The position numbers and the translations under genes are program-made. Source: Clostridiales bacterium (lineage in GTDB: Bacteria; Bacillota; Clostridia; Tissierellales; Sedimentibacteraceae). Taken from it: a stretch of 7,364 bases of DNA. Shown here piece by piece: positions 5,600 through 7,364 of the stretch. Location of the stretch: contig DMJQ01000171.1 of assembly GCA_003457065.1 (NCBI GenBank), positions 21,896-29,259 on the forward strand, written 5' to 3'. The notes beneath the pieces were generated by a model that did no database searches, was not told where the DNA came from, and saw nothing but the letters and a program-made list of their open reading frames with translations. Position 1 is the first letter of the stretch. Each line of letters opens with the position of its first letter.

Positions 5600-6478
5600 C
5601 TACACCTTCTCTTTCGAATTCTTGCCTAACAGTCCGGAAGGTTTTAAAATCAATATAATTATTAAGAATGCAAATACTGCGGCATCTCTGTACATGGAAT
5701 TTCCGTAACCCGAAACCAAGGTCTCCAGTACTCCTATTGAAAGTCCTCCTATCATGGCTCCCGGTATGCTTCCTATACCTCCGAACACGGCAGCAACGAA
5801 TGCTTTTAAACCCGGCATCATGCCCATGAGAGGATCTATGGAATTATAATAGATACCTACCAGTACTCCGCCTGCACCTGCTAATGCAGAACCTATGGCA
5901 AATGTAAAAGATATTGTGCTGTTCACCTTTATTCCCATCAGCTGAGCCGCGTCCTGATCAGCCGAAACTGCTCTCATGGCTTTTCCCACTTTTGTTTTCA
6001 TGACAACAAACTGAAGTATTATCATGAGAACGACAGCCGTGAGAATAATGTATATCTGCTGCATGTTTATAATAATATTTCCTAACCTCAAAGCGGCATC
6101 AGACAGTAATTTCGGATAAGATCTGACCTCTGCTCCCACAAAGTACATCATCACATATTCCAATAACAAAGACATACCTATTGCCGTAATTAAAACGGCA
6201 ATCCTTGCGGAATTTCTCAATGGCTTATATGCTATCTTCTCAACAGCCATTCCAAGTACCGCACAGGCCGCCATTGAAATAATCAATGCCGGAATAAATC
6301 CCATACTTGTGTAAGTGGTTACCGCAAAGCCGACGTATGCGCCAATCATATATACATCTCCGTGCGCAAAATTTATTAATTTTATAATGCCGTAAATCAT
6401 TGTATAGCCTAAAGCAACCAATGCATAAATGCTGCCCAGTGAAATGCCGTTTACTAATTGCTGTAAAAATTGATCCAA
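5600..6478 (-). CDS. livH: LivH, branched-chain amino-acid ABC importer permease (TTG start)
   Basis: LivH is the second channel subunit. The 292-residue product matches the family (about 300) and begins with the characteristic LVNGISLGSIYALVALGYTMIYG (8-30) and INFAHGDVYMIGAY (35-48). Its coupling-loop region is RAVSADQDAAQLMGI (169-183), and a glycine-rich FGGIGSIPGAMIGG segment (232-245) and LKPSGLLG (278-285) follow. Translation appears to begin at TTG (6478): an excellent AGGAGGTG lies 5 bases upstream and the family alignment starts exactly there, while no in-frame ATG gives the conserved N-terminus. TTG may lower the translation rate relative to the binding protein. A 69-base gap with a long stem-loop separates it from the binding-protein gene. 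Confidence 0.95.
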   Translation of the reverse strand: MDQFLQQLVNGISLGSIYALVALGYTMIYGIIKLINFAHGDVYMIGAYVGFAVTTYTSMGFIPALIISMAACAVLGMAVEKIAYKPLRNSARIAVLITAIGMSLLLEYVMMYFVGAEVRSYPKLLSDAALRLGNIIINMQQIYIILTAVVLMIILQFVVMKTKVGKAMRAVSADQDAAQLMGIKVNSTISFTFAIGSALAGAGGVLVGIYYNSIDPLMGMMPGLKAFVAAVFGGIGSIPGAMIGGLSIGVLETLVSGYGNSMYRDAAVFAFLIIILILKPSGLLGKNSKEKV

Positions 6479-6483
6479 GACTG

Positions 6484-6491
6484 CACCTCCT
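6484..6491 (-). promoter_or_regulatory. Ribosome binding site deciding the TTG start of livH
   Basis: AGGAGGTG is a near-perfect Shine-Dalgarno sequence 5 bases before TTG at 6478. An ATG overlapping it (6494) opens a different, non-homologous frame and is not used. Confidence 0.8.
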
Positions 6492-6501
6492 CATGCTTAA
6501 T

Positions 6502-6539
6502 AATAATTAAGTCAGCATTGACATGCCAACTTAATTATT
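6502..6539 (-). promoter_or_regulatory. Intercistronic stem-loop between the binding-protein gene and livH
   Basis: AATAATTAAGT (6529-6539 read on the minus strand) pairs perfectly with ACTTAATTATT (6502-6512). The stem continues through TGGCAT/ATGCTG to a GTCA tetraloop, giving 17 base pairs including two G-U wobbles. The wobbles would be A-C mismatches in a plus-strand RNA, so the structure belongs to the sense transcript. It is not followed by a good T-tract. It probably protects the upstream mRNA 3' end or causes partial termination, favouring the binding protein over the permease. Confidence 0.75.
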
Positions 6540-6547
6540 TTAAATGT

Positions 6548-7364
6548 TTATTTTAGATTTACCTTAACGCTTGAAGCCTGAACTCCGTTTTCCAGTTTGA
6601 TTACGATCGCTGATTTTATTGGGTTATGATCTTCACCCATGTCAAATGTACCGGTAACTCCTTCAAATCCTTTTGTGTCCGCAAGAGCATTCTTAACTGC
6701 TTCTGTATCATTTGAACCTGCACGTTTTACGGCATCAGCTATAAATTTACCCAGGTCATAGCCAAGAGCATTGAAAGCATTTGGTTCAGTACCGTATTTT
6801 TCTTTATAGTCAGCTATAAAATCCTTTACCAGCGGATCTTCGTCTATCGATGAATAGTGATTTGAATAATATACATCATTTAAAGCTGCAGCTCCCGCAA
6901 GTTCCAAAAGAACTGGAGAATCAAATCCATCGGCGCCAAGAACAGGAGCGTCAATTCCCAAATCACGGCCTTGTTTGATAATAAGCCCTGCCTCCTGGTA
7001 ATATCCCGGAATAAATATAACATCAAATGCCTGTCCCTTAATTTTAGTTAAAATAGCATTAAAATCCTTATCTTTTCCAACATAGCCCTCTTCGGCAACT
7101 ACTTCTCCACCTAAATCTTCAAATGTTGCTCTGAAATTTTCTGCCAGTCCTTTTCCGTAGTCACTTGAATTGTCTTTGATTATTACCGCTTTCCTGGCTC
7201 CGAGATTTTCGGAAGCGAAGTTAGCCATTGTAACTCCCTGGAATGAATCGTTAAAGCACAGACGGAACACATATTCATTTACATTTCCTTTGTCATCCAC
7301 GGTAACTCCCTTGTCGGCAGTTGCCGAAGCGGATATTATAGGAACTTTGTTGCCCGTTGCCACA
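6548..7364 (-). CDS. livK: Branched-chain amino-acid ABC importer substrate-binding protein (N-terminus missing)
   Basis: This is the extracytoplasmic type-1 periplasmic-binding-fold protein that delivers hydrophobic amino acids to LivHMGF. In a Gram-positive cell it would be a membrane-anchored lipoprotein. The last 271 residues are visible. They include the hinge-proximal VPIISASATAD segment (7-17), FRLCFNDSFQG (33-43), KDNSSDYGKG (63-72), DVIFIPGYYQEAG (114-126), LGADGFDS (142-149) and the NALGYDLGKF helix (198-207). This order is that of the Leu/Ile/Val-binding family (about 370-390 residues), so about 110 N-terminal residues, including the signal peptide and lipobox, lie beyond the window edge. 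The first codon seen (GTG at 7361-7363) is an internal valine, not a start. Ligand identity cannot be fixed; relatives bind branched-chain or other amino acids, occasionally amides. The symbol is a family-level choice (livJ/livK). Confidence 0.9.
   Translation of the reverse strand, partial: VATGNKVPIISASATADKGVTVDDKGNVNEYVFRLCFNDSFQGVTMANFASENLGARKAVIIKDNSSDYGKGLAENFRATFEDLGGEVVAEEGYVGKDKDFNAILTKIKGQAFDVIFIPGYYQEAGLIIKQGRDLGIDAPVLGADGFDSPVLLELAGAAALNDVYYSNHYSSIDEDPLVKDFIADYKEKYGTEPNAFNALGYDLGKFIADAVKRAGSNDTEAVKNALADTKGFEGVTGTFDMGEDHNPIKSAIVIKLENGVQASSVKVNLK

Noticed and set aside
6240..6494. 84-residue minus-strand frame starting at ATG 6494
   Set aside because: It is out of frame with livH, Cys-rich and basic without homology, and its start overlaps the livH ribosome binding site.
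7361..7363. GTG as a start codon for the binding protein
   Set aside because: The conserved fold clearly continues upstream of this point; GTG here is an internal valine and the gene is cut by the window edge.
1..7364. Mobile element, CRISPR array, tRNA or rRNA
   Set aside because: No transposase or integrase frame, no regularly spaced repeats, and no cloverleaf or rRNA-like segment was seen on either strand.

Overview
The window reads as chromosomal DNA of a strictly anaerobic, fermentative low-GC Gram-positive bacterium, most likely a clostridium-like Firmicute. The reasons are [FeFe]-hydrogenase maturation genes, AT-rich intergenic DNA, strong AGGAGG-type ribosome binding sites in front of nearly every gene, a TTG start, and a consensus sigma-A-like promoter. 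Species cannot be named from the sequence. All eight genes lie on the minus strand, so the biological order runs from high to low coordinates.

Upstream unit (7364 to about 2420): a complete branched-chain (hydrophobic) amino-acid ABC importer except for the N-terminus of its binding protein. The order is binding protein (livK/livJ type, cut by the window edge), a long intercistronic stem-loop, livH, livM, livG, livF and a CBS-CBS-ACT protein of the AcuB type. From livH on, genes are spaced 1 to 12 bases apart, so they are almost certainly one operon, closed by a hairpin plus T-tract at 2420-2484. Its promoter lies outside the window.

Downstream unit (2395 to 1 and beyond): a well-formed promoter (TTGAAT, 17 bases, TATAAT), then a leader of about 185 bases, then three genes 8 and 1 bases apart. 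These are a TM1266-type iron-only-hydrogenase-system regulator, hydE (radical SAM) and hydF (GTPase/scaffold, running off the left edge). HydE and HydF help build the H-cluster of [FeFe] hydrogenase. HydG and the hydrogenase itself are not in the window.

The most interesting element is the hyd leader. It ends in a textbook intrinsic terminator 26 bases before the first start codon, and an upstream segment can pair with the 5' arm of that terminator to form an alternative, antiterminator-like hairpin. This is the architecture of a transcription-attenuation riboswitch or a protein- or metabolite-controlled antiterminator. I do not recognise it as a known riboswitch class. A second RNA-level feature is the 17-bp stem-loop between the binding-protein gene and livH, whose wobble pairs form only in the sense transcript; it probably sets the excess of binding protein over permease. 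Functionally the window couples amino-acid uptake to hydrogen metabolism only by adjacency; any deeper link is speculation.
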